Notes: generated from the sequence alone by a model not told the origin. A DNA stretch of 64,000 bases from an uncultured Eubacteriales bacterium (GCA_902373515.1 CABKML010000006.1:1-64000), one strand, 5' to 3'; shown: positions 26,006 through 34,677, numbered from the stretch's first letter. Numbers and translations: made by a program.

Positions 26006-28420
26006 ATGAAAGTTAGTATAGAGTGGTTAAGAGATTTTACTGATATTAATGTTAATTTGAGTACTTTGGCGGATAAACTGACCAGAACAGGTACCAAAGT
26101 GGAAACAATCTCCGTTACGGGCAGTAATTTCTCCGGTATATATGTCGGACAGATAGAAGAAATTACGCCGCATACAAATTCGGAGCATTTACGGGTATGC
26201 CAAGTAAACATGGGCAATTCCACCCGCTTGCAGATTGTTACGGCCGCCGAAAATGTCTTTGTCGGCGCCAAAGTCCCCGTAGCTGTCGACGGAGCTGTTT
26301 TGGCCGACGGCACTAAAATTAAGAATACCGAATTACGCGGCGTTTTATCTCAAGGCATGTTCTGCAGTGTCGCTGAAACAGGCTACAACAGCAAGGTTTA
26401 TCCGGAAGCTGTACCCTCTGCTGTCTGGATTTTAGAGCCGACTACGGAATTAGGTATAACTATGCAGAATTATATGGGCTTAGGTGACGAAATTCTGGAC
26501 TTTGAAATCACTTCCAATCGTCCCGATTGCCTTTCAGTTGAAGGCTTAGCCCGGGAAACTGCTATAACTTTGAAAAAACCGTTTACGCCCCTGCCTTATA
26601 ATGAAGTAATCGGGACATTGACAGATAAAAGCAGCAACTATTTAACCGTCTGTAACCGGGCTGAAACCGGCTGCCTCAGATACTGCGGTCGGGTAGTCAA
26701 AAATGTTAAAATAGCGCCGTCACCTGCTTGGATGCGCCGTCGTTTAGCAGCATTGGGTATCACGCCGATAAATAACATTGTCGATATTACCAATTATGTT
26801 ATGTTGGAAATCGGTCAACCGATGCATGCCTTTGATTTGCGTGATATAGAGGGAAAAGAGATTAATATCCGTTATGCTGTAAACGGGGAAAAGTTGCAAA
26901 CTTTGGATGGTGTTGCAAGAACTTTAACCGATAAAATGCTTTTGATTTGTGATGCCGTCAAGCCTTTAGCTTTGGCCGGTGTTATGGGCGGCGAAAACTC
27001 CGAAATCAAAGCGGATACTACAAGTATTTTCTTTGAAGCGGCCAATTTCGATCCTGATACTGTACGCCATCAGGCAGCAGCCTGCCATTTGCGGACGGAA
27101 GCGTCAGGTCGATTTGATAAAGCTGTCGATCCCGATACAGCTGTAAGAGGTTTGAACAGAGCTTTAGAGTTAGTTGAACAATTGGGCATAGGTGAAGTTG
27201 TCAGCGAAACTTTGCAAATTAAGCCGGCACCGTTCTCCTTGCCGTCGACAACTTTTACCCTTAAAGATATTAATTCTTACTTGGGAACGACAATAACAGC
27301 AGATTTTGTTCGAGATATATTACAACAACTCGGCTGCCAAGTCACTGAAGAACAGGAGAAATTCACGGTTACGCCTCCCAACTGGCGCCGTGATTTGTTA
27401 TGCATGGCTGATTATGCGGAAGAAGCTGCAAGATTTTACGGCTACGATAATATCCCTTCGAGCATGCCGAAATCTCAAATTGCCGGTGGATATACCGCTA
27501 AGCAATTATATGAGCGCCAAATTAAGAATGTCTGTGTAGCCTTGGGGTTCTACGAAATGATGACGTTAAGCTTTGAGTCGCCCAACATATTCGCCAAATT
27601 AGGATTCACCGATCAACGCCGTTTACAACAGGTAACAATCAGTAACGCGCCGACTGAAACTTCCTGTTTGCGTACAGATATGCTGCCGGCCTGCTTAAGA
27701 GTAATCAGCAGTAACGTTAATCAGTTCAACGACAGCGGCAAACTGTTTGAATTGGCCAACTGCTATTACAACATACCGGATGCCGAAGGCTTGCCTTCCT
27801 ATGAAAGCAAATTAATAGCAGCGATATTCTCTAATGATGCGCAGGCTAAAGCCGGTTCCATGTTCTACGAATTGAAGAATTTATTGCAGGAAACAGCCGA
27901 GACTCTAGGAATTAAGCCTGAACGCTTCACCTATCAACCTTTGGCTGATTTACCGATGTATCACCCTTATCGCAGTGCTTATGTCCATCTGGACGGTAAT
28001 AAAATCGGCACTATTGCCTATGTCGATAAGCAGATACTGAAATCGTTCGGCATCAAATGTGAAGTTGCAGTCATGGAAATCAAAGCCGGGAGCTTGACGG
28101 AACAAGCTACTTTCGCTCGTAAACAGCAGCCAATCAGCCGTTTCCCGGGATATAGTCTGGACTTGGCCTTTGAAATGGATTTAAGCGAGCCGGTCGGCAA
28201 TTTGCTGGACGTAATCAAACAGAACGCCAATTCGTATTTAAGCAAAGTGGACGTCTTTGACGTTTACAGCGGAGAAAGAGTTGCCCGCGGTAAAAAATCG
28301 GTAGCAATTAACTTGCTTTATCGTCATCCTGAGCGTACGTTGAAAGAAGAAGACGTTAAGGACAACATCGCTGAAATTATAAAGAAGGCGGAAGAAAAGT
28401 CATATACGTTGAGAGCGTAA
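26006..28420 (+). CDS. pheT: Phenylalanyl-tRNA synthetase beta subunit
   Basis: Beta subunit (804 residues) providing tRNA binding and editing. Domains in order: N-terminal start MKVSIEWLRDFTDI, the EMAP/OB-like tRNA-binding domain (about 40-150), the B3/4 editing region with EITSNRPDCLSVEGLAR and MHAFDLRDI, the B5 domain, the class II-like core, and the C-terminal FDX-ACB anticodon-binding domain (SRFPGYSLDLAFEMD to HPERTLKEEDV). AAGGTGG lies upstream of the ATG. Ends before a clear terminator. Confidence 0.96.
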   Translation: MKVSIEWLRDFTDINVNLSTLADKLTRTGTKVETISVTGSNFSGIYVGQIEEITPHTNSEHLRVCQVNMGNSTRLQIVTAAENVFVGAKVPVAVDGAVLADGTKIKNTELRGVLSQGMFCSVAETGYNSKVYPEAVPSAVWILEPTTELGITMQNYMGLGDEILDFEITSNRPDCLSVEGLARETAITLKKPFTPLPYNEVIGTLTDKSSNYLTVCNRAETGCLRYCGRVVKNVKIAPSPAWMRRRLAALGITPINNIVDITNYVMLEIGQPMHAFDLRDIEGKEINIRYAVNGEKLQTLDGVARTLTDKMLLICDAVKPLALAGVMGGENSEIKADTTSIFFEAANFDPDTVRHQAAACHLRTEASGRFDKAVDPDTAVRGLNRALELVEQLGIGEVVSETLQIKPAPFSLPSTTFTLKDINSYLGTTITADFVRDILQQLGCQVTEEQEKFTVTPPNWRRDLLCMADYAEEAARFYGYDNIPSSMPKSQIAGGYTAKQLYERQIKNVCVALGFYEMMTLSFESPNIFAKLGFTDQRRLQQVTISNAPTETSCLRTDMLPACLRVISSNVNQFNDSGKLFELANCYYNIPDAEGLPSYESKLIAAIFSNDAQAKAGSMFYELKNLLQETAETLGIKPERFTYQPLADLPMYHPYRSAYVHLDGNKIGTIAYVDKQILKSFGIKCEVAVMEIKAGSLTEQATFARKQQPISRFPGYSLDLAFEMDLSEPVGNLLDVIKQNANSYLSKVDVFDVYSGERVARGKKSVAINLLYRHPERTLKEEDVKDNIAEIIKKAEEKSYTLRA

Positions 28421-28468
28421 AGTTTTTGTTGTTGCAGCTGCTGTTATACAAAAGCAGAAAATTGAAGA

Positions 28469-28498
28469 GCAGGTTCAAATAGCGAACCTGCTTTTTTT
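28469..28498 (+). terminator. Intrinsic terminator after pheT
   Basis: Perfect 8-bp stem GCAGGTTC / GAACCTGC (28469-28476 with 28484-28491), 7-nt loop, then seven T residues. Confidence 0.9.
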
Positions 28499-28673
28499 GC
28501 TTTTTTCGGCTTTCTGTAGCTAAGTTGCATGGACAGTTTACTGCTATGCTGCCGGGGTTAGCAATGATAAAACTAAAGTAATATTCAAGCGAATTTTTTG
28601 CGAATTTTTCAGCTAAAATTCTTCTTCTGCCGCCAACAATACTCTTTATACTTCACGCCAAGGAGGATGAAAC

Positions 28674-29000
28674 ATGAAGAGTTTGGAAGCAGCGATTATT
28701 TTACCTTTGATAATTATCCTTTGTTGTCTGACATTTGCCGGCATATTGATAAGCTATATTCAATGCGACCGTTATAACAGCGTTTATTTAACGGCTGCCG
28801 ATAAGCAGCGACAGGAAGAAAAGATGCTGAGTTACAGCAGCGAAATTATTGCTTTACCGGGATTAAAGGCCAAAAATTTAGCCGAACGACATCCTAAATG
28901 TATCATAGTTGATTGCCGCGGTAATTATGTAGTTGATTTTATTTTTTGGTTGAAAGACGAAACGGCCGAAGTGAAAAAATTCTTGAAAGCAGGTACCTGA
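28674..29000 (+). CDS. TadE-like / pilin-like small membrane protein
   Basis: Protein of 108 residues with an N-terminal K-S-L-E-A-A-I-I-L-P stretch followed by one long hydrophobic segment (LIIILCCLTFAGILISYI), the layout of TadE-like pseudopilins in which the Glu sits just before the membrane helix. The remaining 70 residues are probably outside. AGGAGG before the ATG. First of three closely spaced genes with similar N-termini or membrane topology. No tad ATPase, secretin or prepilin peptidase gene is in the window. Confidence 0.6.
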   Translation: MKSLEAAIILPLIIILCCLTFAGILISYIQCDRYNSVYLTAADKQRQEEKMLSYSSEIIALPGLKAKNLAERHPKCIIVDCRGNYVVDFIFWLKDETAEVKKFLKAGT

Positions 29001-29001
29001 A

Positions 29002-30525
29002 ATGAAATATTTCTGCGCTTTTAAGAATTTGATAGGCACTAAGGCGAGACAACTTGAAAAGGGAAGTGTCAGTTTGCTGTTTTGCTTAATTTTGTCCGGT
29101 GTCATGACGTTGGAAGCTGTTTTGTTACCGGCTGCCAGATTACGTTATTTTGAAGCTGCCGTACCTGATTTAGCCAATATGCAATTACAACAGGTTTTGG
29201 CAAGTTATAAACGTCCTTTGTATGAGCGTTATGCTTTGGCGGCATTTACGGAAAGCGATAATAACAGTGATGCATTTATGTATATGACTCGAAAACAGCA
29301 GCAGAGTTACTGTATAAAAGCAAAGGCCGAATCACTCGACAGTTTGAGCAGTACAAATGTCTTAAAACAGGAAATTATGCAGTATATGAAGCCGCGTTGG
29401 CCCTTAGCGTTGATTAATAACTTTAAGCAGCGTTTTCAGGATTTGAAAGGGGCATTCGGAAATAGTAACAGTTGTATAGAAGCGGCAAAATCAGCTGACG
29501 GTGTTAAAAACCGACTTGATGATGTACGCAAAAAAGTGGCAGAAACTGAAGATGAAATAAAGCAGGAAAAATCTTCACCTCAGACGGAAGACGCTGAAAA
29601 GAAAACTAAAAGCAATCGTTTGCAAAAACTGTTACAGAAAGGTTTGCTGAAAGCTTTGGATTATTGCTTTGACGGTTATGCTCAAATGCGGCATTTGCAA
29701 GCTGAAAGTAAATTGGATTCCCAGACTGTAAGTTCATTTGCTGCGATGTTCAATGCGGCGGAAGGTATTATGCAAAAATTGCAATCATTGCAGGTGCCTT
29801 TGGCGGATACAATACTTTTAGATGAGTATTTGATTTCCTTTCTTGCCTGTGCTGTCAGAAATCAAGAGCAAAGCATTCCGAATGACAATAAAATTTCGCA
29901 TAATTATACAGGCAGAAGACAACTTTTCCAAAGTCTCAGTTTTTCCTCCCCTTATGAATTGGAAGCCTGTATGGCGTTTGCCGGCGGTAAAGCGACTTAT
30001 TATCAGGTACAAACTGAAATTTTCGCTATTCGTCTGGCTTTACAGTTTTTTGCAATTAAGCACGATAAAGTTAAACAGAGTCTTTATCTGGCCTGGGGCG
30101 AGATTATTGCTTTGGCTGCAGCTTTATTCGGTATTCCCGTTTCAGCGACAGCTATATGCAACTTTCTGACGGCAGTCGCGGCGGCCTGTGCAGCATTTAC
30201 CGATTTGAAAAAATTGCAGGGTGGACATACCTTGCCGTTATTGCCGGAACATTTTGTTAAAGCCGGAGGTATAAGCGGTAAATTGGCCAAATTTCCGCAT
30301 GATTATTTGGATTACGCCCGTTTGTTTTTATTATTTAACAGTCAGGAACATAAACTTCAAAGATTTTATCAGGCCTTACAGGCTAATCAACCGGGGAAAT
30401 ATTACTGCACAACTTCACTTTTAATTTCCTGGTGCGGTTCACGTTTCAGCAAGCTTAGACAATATAAGCGGAAACAGTCGTTTTTACGCCCGCAGCCGGC
30501 GAAATATCGGGAAGAAAGGGAATAA
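29002..30525 (+). CDS. Membrane-anchored surface protein of a TadE-like cluster (DUF5702-like)
   Basis: Protein of 507 residues with one N-terminal membrane segment (SVSLLFCLILSGVMTLEAVLLPAA), a charged helical middle (about 150-210, Lys/Glu rich) and a weakly hydrophobic C-terminal half (LYLAWGEIIALAAALFGIPV and SATAICNFLTAVAAACAAF). The start KGSVSLLFCLILSGVMTLEA resembles the entry of DUF5702 proteins found beside TadE genes in Clostridia; I cannot confirm that family. Starts 1 bp after the previous stop, and the next gene starts 1 bp after its own, so the three are one operon. Confidence 0.55.
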   Translation: MKYFCAFKNLIGTKARQLEKGSVSLLFCLILSGVMTLEAVLLPAARLRYFEAAVPDLANMQLQQVLASYKRPLYERYALAAFTESDNNSDAFMYMTRKQQQSYCIKAKAESLDSLSSTNVLKQEIMQYMKPRWPLALINNFKQRFQDLKGAFGNSNSCIEAAKSADGVKNRLDDVRKKVAETEDEIKQEKSSPQTEDAEKKTKSNRLQKLLQKGLLKALDYCFDGYAQMRHLQAESKLDSQTVSSFAAMFNAAEGIMQKLQSLQVPLADTILLDEYLISFLACAVRNQEQSIPNDNKISHNYTGRRQLFQSLSFSSPYELEACMAFAGGKATYYQVQTEIFAIRLALQFFAIKHDKVKQSLYLAWGEIIALAAALFGIPVSATAICNFLTAVAAACAAFTDLKKLQGGHTLPLLPEHFVKAGGISGKLAKFPHDYLDYARLFLLFNSQEHKLQRFYQALQANQPGKYYCTTSLLISWCGSRFSKLRQYKRKQSFLRPQPAKYREERE

Positions 30526-30526
30526 A

Positions 30527-31288
30527 ATGCTCAACCAATACTGTAATGGAGTTAAGAAAGTCAAATTATACAGGCATAAAAGCGAACCCGGAAGTTTCAG
30601 TATAGAAGCGGCTGTTATATTGCCTTGTGCATTATTATTTTTCTTTATTTTGGTTTTACTGGTGCAAATGGCTAATTATGAATTGTTATGGCATACTGCC
30701 GGTAACAGCGCCTGTCAGGAACTGGAAGCTATTGTTGCAGCTGCAGGCAGTTTTTCGCAAGCGGATATGAAACAGAAGTTACTCGGGAAGTTGACCGCAC
30801 GTTTGCCCACACAGGTTACAGATAGATTGCTTAAATTTACTGACGGGATGCTTTCAGCCAATTATCTTTTACGCCGCCAAAGTAATTTGTTCCAAGAAAT
30901 GAACGGTCGGAGCCGCAACTTAAACACTCGACTGATTACTAATTTTCGAGCTTTTATCAGTGTTAACGAGGCAAAACATCAAATACACTATAAATCCGTT
31001 TATGATTATAATCTTCTGCTTTGGCGTAAAAAGAGAGAATTTTATTACGTTGTACCTTTGTGGAATGTCTATCCTCTCGGTACTTTGGGTAAAAGTTCCA
31101 CTTCAGGAGAAAATAAGGATGAAAAAAACTTAACTATCTGGAGCAAAGGGAATTTTGCGCGGGGAGATGAATTTCAAAGTAAATACCATGCCAATTTACC
31201 TAAAAATTTTCCTACGATTAATCGTTTCTCAGGCGGCGTGGCTACCAGTATTAAAAGTATTGACTTAACTAATCCTAACTTGGAATAA
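30527..31288 (+). CDS. TadE-like membrane protein
   Basis: Protein of 253 residues. After about 20 basic residues the stretch SFSIEAAVILPCALLFFFILVLLVQM shows the TadE-type Glu before one membrane helix; the rest is predicted outside. Third gene of the cluster, and the last chromosomal gene before the prophage. The frame ends naturally at 31288 and shows no truncation, so insertion appears to be in the spacer after it. Whether further tad genes lie beyond the prophage's far end cannot be seen here. Confidence 0.6.
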   Translation: MLNQYCNGVKKVKLYRHKSEPGSFSIEAAVILPCALLFFFILVLLVQMANYELLWHTAGNSACQELEAIVAAAGSFSQADMKQKLLGKLTARLPTQVTDRLLKFTDGMLSANYLLRRQSNLFQEMNGRSRNLNTRLITNFRAFISVNEAKHQIHYKSVYDYNLLLWRKKREFYYVVPLWNVYPLGTLGKSSTSGENKDEKNLTIWSKGNFARGDEFQSKYHANLPKNFPTINRFSGGVATSIKSIDLTNPNLE

Positions 31289-31434
31289 AATAAAAGGTTA
31301 AATACTATTTAACTACTTAGCATTAACTTTATCACAAGCCTGATTTTAGGCGTTTTTTTGATATTCTTAATTAGCTCTATTAATGAGATATAAAAGCGTT
31401 TTATAAGAGAGCGTGTACAAATCGTGTACAAAAG
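31289..31434. other. Probable left prophage junction with integrase-proximal repeats
   Basis: The spacer between the TadE-like operon and the integrase holds a weak hairpin GCCT-GATTTT-AGGC followed by seven T (31338-31359), which could end the chromosomal operon. It also has two copies of CGTGTACAAA (31412-31421 and 31423-31432). The attachment core must lie in or near this spacer, but without the right end it cannot be defined. Confidence 0.5.
31412..31432. repeat. Tandem CGTGTACAAA repeat, candidate integrase arm site
   Basis: Two perfect 10-bp direct repeats separated by one T, one helical turn apart, directly downstream of the integrase stop. Such paired sites beside an integrase gene are typical of arm-type binding sites; this role is inferred. 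Confidence 0.5.
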
Positions 31435-32391
31435 CTAATTCAAAATGTTCAGCAAGTCATCATCACTTGCCTTAACGTAAAATTTTAATGTAAATTCCGG
31501 AGTAGCGTGACCCATTACTTGTTGTAACGCTCTAATATTTACGCCTTTACGAGCCATTCTGCTTGCAAATGTATGCCTGAAATCATATAAAGTCGCTTTT
31601 ATGCCTATAATTTTAGCTGTTTTTTGTAACAATGTTCGTGTACGCCTAACGGTACTGTTATTGAAAACAGTTAAATTTTCAAACGCAGTTTTAGATAATG
31701 GCACTTTTCTTTTTGCATTAAATGTTTTTCCCTCAGAATACCCGTAATTTGTTAAACCTTTTTCTATATAAATAAATTTATCGTCATAGTGATTGCCTGC
31801 CGCAAGTTCGCTCGGGCGCAACCCTGTTTCGTATAAAACTATACAGAATTTATAGGATTCTATACTTTTATCTTTTAGATAATCTAAAATTTTATGATAA
31901 TCTTCTTTACTAATTTCCTTGTGTGGATGTCCACTGGAAAAGTCAAAGTATTTAATAACATTTTTTGTTATTTGTATTTTTGGTAAGTCATAATAATCAC
32001 AATAAAAATTACAGACGGCAGAAAAAGCACCAATGACTGTTTTTGCATAAGACTTGCTGTACTTTTTTGTTTTAATCAATTCTATTAAATTTTGTCTTTT
32101 TATATTTCTAAAATCTGTATTGTAAAGAACTGAAAAAATTTTGAGTGAAGATACAACTGTATGTTTCCTGCTTGTACCTGCTGCTGAATTTTTTATGTAA
32201 AAGTCTATTACTTCTTTTAAGGTTGCGCCAACAGACCCTCGGATCTTCTTATCTAATTCTTCACACCTTATCACAAAGTCTTTTTTTAATTCGTCTTTTC
32301 GACTTTTTAGAAAATACCTTTTCCCTGTCTTGTCGGATATTGAATAACTATACCTTCCGTCTGTTGATTTTGTAATGCTATTTACAGCCAT
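31435..32391 (-). CDS. int: Tyrosine-type site-specific integrase
   Basis: Phage integrase of 318 residues. The N-terminus (about 1-60) resembles an arm-binding domain. The SAM-like core-binding domain follows at about 60-150, then the catalytic domain with Arg in ETGLRPSELAAG, the H-x-x-R block as FRHTFASRMARKG, a second His in QVMGHATPEFTLKFYV, where Tyr is the nucleophile. It begins 2 bp after the repressor stop on the same strand, so both are probably in the lysogeny transcript. Its 3' end marks the prophage boundary. Confidence 0.93.
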   Translation of the reverse strand: MAVNSITKSTDGRYSYSISDKTGKRYFLKSRKDELKKDFVIRCEELDKKIRGSVGATLKEVIDFYIKNSAAGTSRKHTVVSSLKIFSVLYNTDFRNIKRQNLIELIKTKKYSKSYAKTVIGAFSAVCNFYCDYYDLPKIQITKNVIKYFDFSSGHPHKEISKEDYHKILDYLKDKSIESYKFCIVLYETGLRPSELAAGNHYDDKFIYIEKGLTNYGYSEGKTFNAKRKVPLSKTAFENLTVFNNSTVRRTRTLLQKTAKIIGIKATLYDFRHTFASRMARKGVNIRALQQVMGHATPEFTLKFYVKASDDDLLNILN

Positions 32392-32393
32392 AA

Positions 32394-33020
32394 TTACATC
32401 TTCCGCCTTAATTCAACAACTTTGCCTATTATCGTGACCGGGCGTGTCATTACTTCTTCTTTCGTGAAAAACATAGGCTCATACGCCGTATTGAAAGACT
32501 GTAAAATAACACCTTGAGAATTTATAACAAGTCTTTTACAGCAAGCGTCATCGCCGTTTACTTTTGCTATAACAATATCTCCGCTTTTTGCCGTGTTTTG
32601 TTGTCGTACGATAACCGTGTCACCATCTTGAATTTTCGGCGTCATGGAGTCGCCTTTAATTCTTAAAGCAAAAAATGTTCCTGTACTTGCAAGTTTTTCA
32701 GATATTTCCTCATAATCTAAAATATCCTCAATTGCTTCAATCGGTATACCTGCAGCGACTTTACCTAAAACTGGAATCTTTACAGCTTTTTTATTTGTTA
32801 CTTGTTTTTCGTCAAAACCTAAAAGCCATGCAATCTCGACATTAAAATAGTTTGCTAGTCTTTGAATTACATCAGCTTTCGGCTCTCTCTGATTACGTAA
32901 ATATCGGCTTAAAGACGCTTGAGTTGTGCCAACCTGAGCAGCAAGCTCCGTTAAGGTTACGTCTTTATGCGCAATCAGTTGTTTTAATCTTGTTGAAAAC
33001 GTGCTTTTTTGAACTAGCAT
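32394..33020 (-). CDS. CI-like phage repressor with S24 peptidase domain
   Basis: Lysogeny repressor of about 208 residues. The N-terminal helix-turn-helix (TRLKQLIAHKDVTLTELAAQVGTTQASLSRYLRN) is followed by a LexA/S24 domain with the cleavage-type AAG (LGKVAAGIP), the Ser nucleophile in IKGDSMTPKIQDGDTVIV and the Lys in GDIVIAKVNGD. It should therefore self-cleave on RecA activation, tying induction to DNA damage. The start is ATG at 33020 with GGGAGCGAG upstream; the frame is open further upstream but covers the operator region and has no family match. Confidence 0.92.
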   Translation of the reverse strand: MLVQKSTFSTRLKQLIAHKDVTLTELAAQVGTTQASLSRYLRNQREPKADVIQRLANYFNVEIAWLLGFDEKQVTNKKAVKIPVLGKVAAGIPIEAIEDILDYEEISEKLASTGTFFALRIKGDSMTPKIQDGDTVIVRQQNTAKSGDIVIAKVNGDDACCKRLVINSQGVILQSFNTAYEPMFFTKEEVMTRPVTIIGKVVELRRKM

Positions 33021-33060
33021 ATCACTATCTCGCTCCCTTTTTCTTTTATTATATATTACA

Positions 33061-33145
33061 TAGTGCAAAACGGCATAATATTTTCTGAGATTAACAATTT
33101 GTTTACCGTTTTGGTATTGCACAAAATATTCCGATATGGAATAAT
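33061..33145 (+). promoter_or_regulatory. Rightward early promoter and repressor operator
   Basis: TTGCAC (33117-33122), 17-nt spacer, AATAAT (33140-33145). Abutting the -35 is TACCGTTTTGGTA (33104-33116). A related half-element on the other strand lies at 33064-33076 (GCCGTTTTGC). A third site of the same type lies before the second HTH gene. Confidence 0.6.
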
Positions 33146-33183
33146 TTAACCATGCGAAAAACAAGGGAAGGAGGGTTAAGAAC

Positions 33184-33384
33184 ATGAATGACTTTGAGTT
33201 AGAAATCTTAAAGAAGTTCGGAAGCAAGAAAAAATGTTGTGATTTTATGCATTGGTCGCCTGCTACTTTATCGAAAATAAAGAGCAAAAAACGCCCTTTG
33301 ACAACAACTGAAATTCTGAAACTGAACGATATTTTTAAGATTGATAGTATGCAGGAGTTCAAGAAAATTTTTTTTAATTTTTAA
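33184..33384 (+). CDS. Small Cro-like HTH protein
   Basis: Protein of 66 residues, first gene of the rightward early operon. The pattern KKFGSKKKCCDFMHWSPATLSKIKSKKRPLTTTEI looks like a short helix-turn-helix of Cro type, with the second helix at SPATLSKIK. Divergent from the CI-like repressor, as Cro is. GGAGGGTTAAGAAC lies before the ATG. The assignment rests on size, position and the HTH-like stretch. Confidence 0.6.
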   Translation: MNDFELEILKKFGSKKKCCDFMHWSPATLSKIKSKKRPLTTTEILKLNDIFKIDSMQEFKKIFFNF

Positions 33385-33386
33385 CA

Positions 33387-33399
33387 TACCATTTTGGTA
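33387..33399. promoter_or_regulatory. Operator-like site TACCATTTTGGTA
   Basis: Thirteen-bp pseudo-palindrome TACCA-TTT-TGGTA, differing at one base from the site at 33104-33116, and ending 1 bp before the AGGAGG of the next gene. Binding here could affect transcription or block that ribosome binding site. Confidence 0.5.
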
Positions 33400-33414
33400 T
33401 AGGAGGAAAAAACA

Positions 33415-33648
33415 ATGATTAACATTTTGCAAGAAATTAAAGCTAAAAGGGGTAAGACATTCCGTGAACTTGCTAAAACTTTAGGAGTTACACAACCAAC
33501 TTTGTCTTATTACAACAAACACCCTGAGAAATTAACCCTAGAGAAAATTAACATTCTCACGAGGCGGTACAATTTTAGCCCATACGAAAAATTGTTATTG
33601 TTCGTTGAGCCTGAGACACTCAAATTTTTGATGATAGGAGAAAAATAA
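33415..33648 (+). CDS. HTH DNA-binding protein, XRE-like
   Basis: Protein of 77 residues with IKAKRGKTFRELAKTLGVTQPTLSYYNKHPEKLTLEKI, a clear helix-turn-helix in which LAKTLGV is the first helix and TQPTLSYY the recognition helix. The C-terminus is short. AGGAGG is 9 nt before the ATG. It follows the Cro-like gene and may be an anti-repressor or early regulator. Its last base overlaps the next ATG. Confidence 0.7.
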   Translation: MINILQEIKAKRGKTFRELAKTLGVTQPTLSYYNKHPEKLTLEKINILTRRYNFSPYEKLLLFVEPETLKFLMIGEK

Positions 33649-33959
33649 TGAGACAGTTAGAAGATTTTTTCGTGTTTAAGCATGCCGCTCGTAATATAGC
33701 AGATGTTTTTGCGAATTATAAGAGTGATGACAGAGTCCGCAAATTTGCTATTGAAACAGCAGAAAGATGTTCAAAAAAGCCTATTAAAATGCCAGCTAAT
33801 TTTTATGTAAGCTTAATTTATTTTCTTGCCGATGAGTTCAATAACAAGGATGACGGAGAACTTATAGGACTTTATTTTGTTAATAAAACATCCGCCAAAT
33901 TGATTATGGAAATGATTGATAAAAACTTTAAGGAGAAAACTGGCGATGAAAAGCATTAA
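33648..33959 (+). CDS. Phage protein of unknown function, family A (first copy)
   Basis: Protein of 103 residues, not recognised. It shares with the product of 34375-34677 the pattern FKxAxxNIxxxFxNYK, AERC/AKRC, a KxP-x-x-F/FYxSLIYxxAD core and an acidic loop followed by I-x-x-x-x-N. The two are clearly paralogues. No membrane segment or signal peptide; probably a small helical cytosolic protein. Starts by sharing one base with the previous stop and overlaps the next gene by 14 bp. Confidence 0.65.
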   Translation: MRQLEDFFVFKHAARNIADVFANYKSDDRVRKFAIETAERCSKKPIKMPANFYVSLIYFLADEFNNKDDGELIGLYFVNKTSAKLIMEMIDKNFKEKTGDEKH

Positions 33960-34164
33960 CCCGAATTATTACAAAGTCGATGATAAGTTAGATTGCTTTG
34001 ACTTAATGCTTTTAAGTCAAGGTAAAGAATACGTCAAAGGATTTTGTATTTGTAATGCACTTAAATATATCTACCGAGCACGTCATAAAAACGGCGTAGA
34101 AGATGTAAAAAAGGCTCAATGGTATATTGGTAAATTTTTAGAACTGGAAGAAAAAAGGAGATAA
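33946..34164 (+). CDS. DUF3310-like phage protein, family B (first copy)
   Basis: Protein of 72 residues. CFDLMLLSQGKEYVKGFC, ICNALKYIYRARHKNG and VEDVKKAQWYIGKFLEL fit the DUF3310 pattern (G-N-A-x-K-Y-x-x-R-x-x-x-K-N-G-x-E-D-x-x-K-A-x-W-Y), a family of small phage early proteins often called nucleotide kinase-like without proven activity. The ATG at 33946 has AAGGAG upstream. Two shorter, diverged copies follow at 34169 and 34664. Confidence 0.7.
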   Translation: MKSINPNYYKVDDKLDCFDLMLLSQGKEYVKGFCICNALKYIYRARHKNGVEDVKKAQWYIGKFLELEEKRR

Positions 34165-34168
34165 AAAG

Positions 34169-34378
34169 ATGAGAGACATTTGCCTTGATTGTCACAAAAT
34201 TAGGGAAAAGTTAGACAGTATAGAGTTAATGCTGCAAAGTCAAAACAAAAAGGGCGACAAAGGAAGTTATATTTGTAGCGCCATAGACAATATCGACCGA
34301 GCACTTCTTCACGTGGGAATAGCTCAATGGTTTATCCGCGAATTTTTAGAACTGGAAGAAAAAGGAGATAAGAAATGA
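34169..34378 (+). CDS. DUF3310-like phage protein, family B (second, diverged copy)
   Basis: Protein of 69 residues related to the preceding gene: KLDSIELMLQSQNKKGDKGSY, ICSAIDNIDRAL and AQWFIREFLELEEKGDKK align end to end. The K-Y-x-x-R and K-N-G-x-E-D residues of the first copy are lost, so any conserved function may be lost or changed. Its 3' codons for LEEKGD contain the GGAGAT that serves as ribosome binding site for the next gene. Confidence 0.6.
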   Translation: MRDICLDCHKIREKLDSIELMLQSQNKKGDKGSYICSAIDNIDRALLHVGIAQWFIREFLELEEKGDKK

Positions 34379-34677
34379 AAGATATTATAAATTTTAAATC
34401 TGCAATAGCAAATATTTACGTGTTTTTTCACAATTATAAAACTAACAAAGAACTTGACCAGTATATTCAAGAAGTTGCGAAGCGATGCGCTAATTTCCCC
34501 GTTGAATTACCACCTGAATTTTACAAAAGTTTAATTTATTACATAGCTGATGATTATCCGAACATGGACAGTAAGGACATTGTAAAAATTGCAGTGATAA
34601 ACGAAAACGTTATCGATCGGATTATGCTTGCGTTTTTAGAAAAATTGCAAGGAGATAAAAAAGATGAGCGACATTGA
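34375..34677 (+). CDS. Phage protein of unknown function, family A (second copy)
   Basis: Protein of 100 residues, paralogue of the one at 33648-33959: FKSAIANIYVFFHNYKT, AKRCANFPVELPPEFYKSLIYYIADD and the final L-x-x-K-x-x-x-x-D-E-R/K-H match in order, including identical last residue types. Overlaps its neighbours by 4 and 14 bp. Function unknown. Confidence 0.6.
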   Translation: MKDIINFKSAIANIYVFFHNYKTNKELDQYIQEVAKRCANFPVELPPEFYKSLIYYIADDYPNMDSKDIVKIAVINENVIDRIMLAFLEKLQGDKKDERH

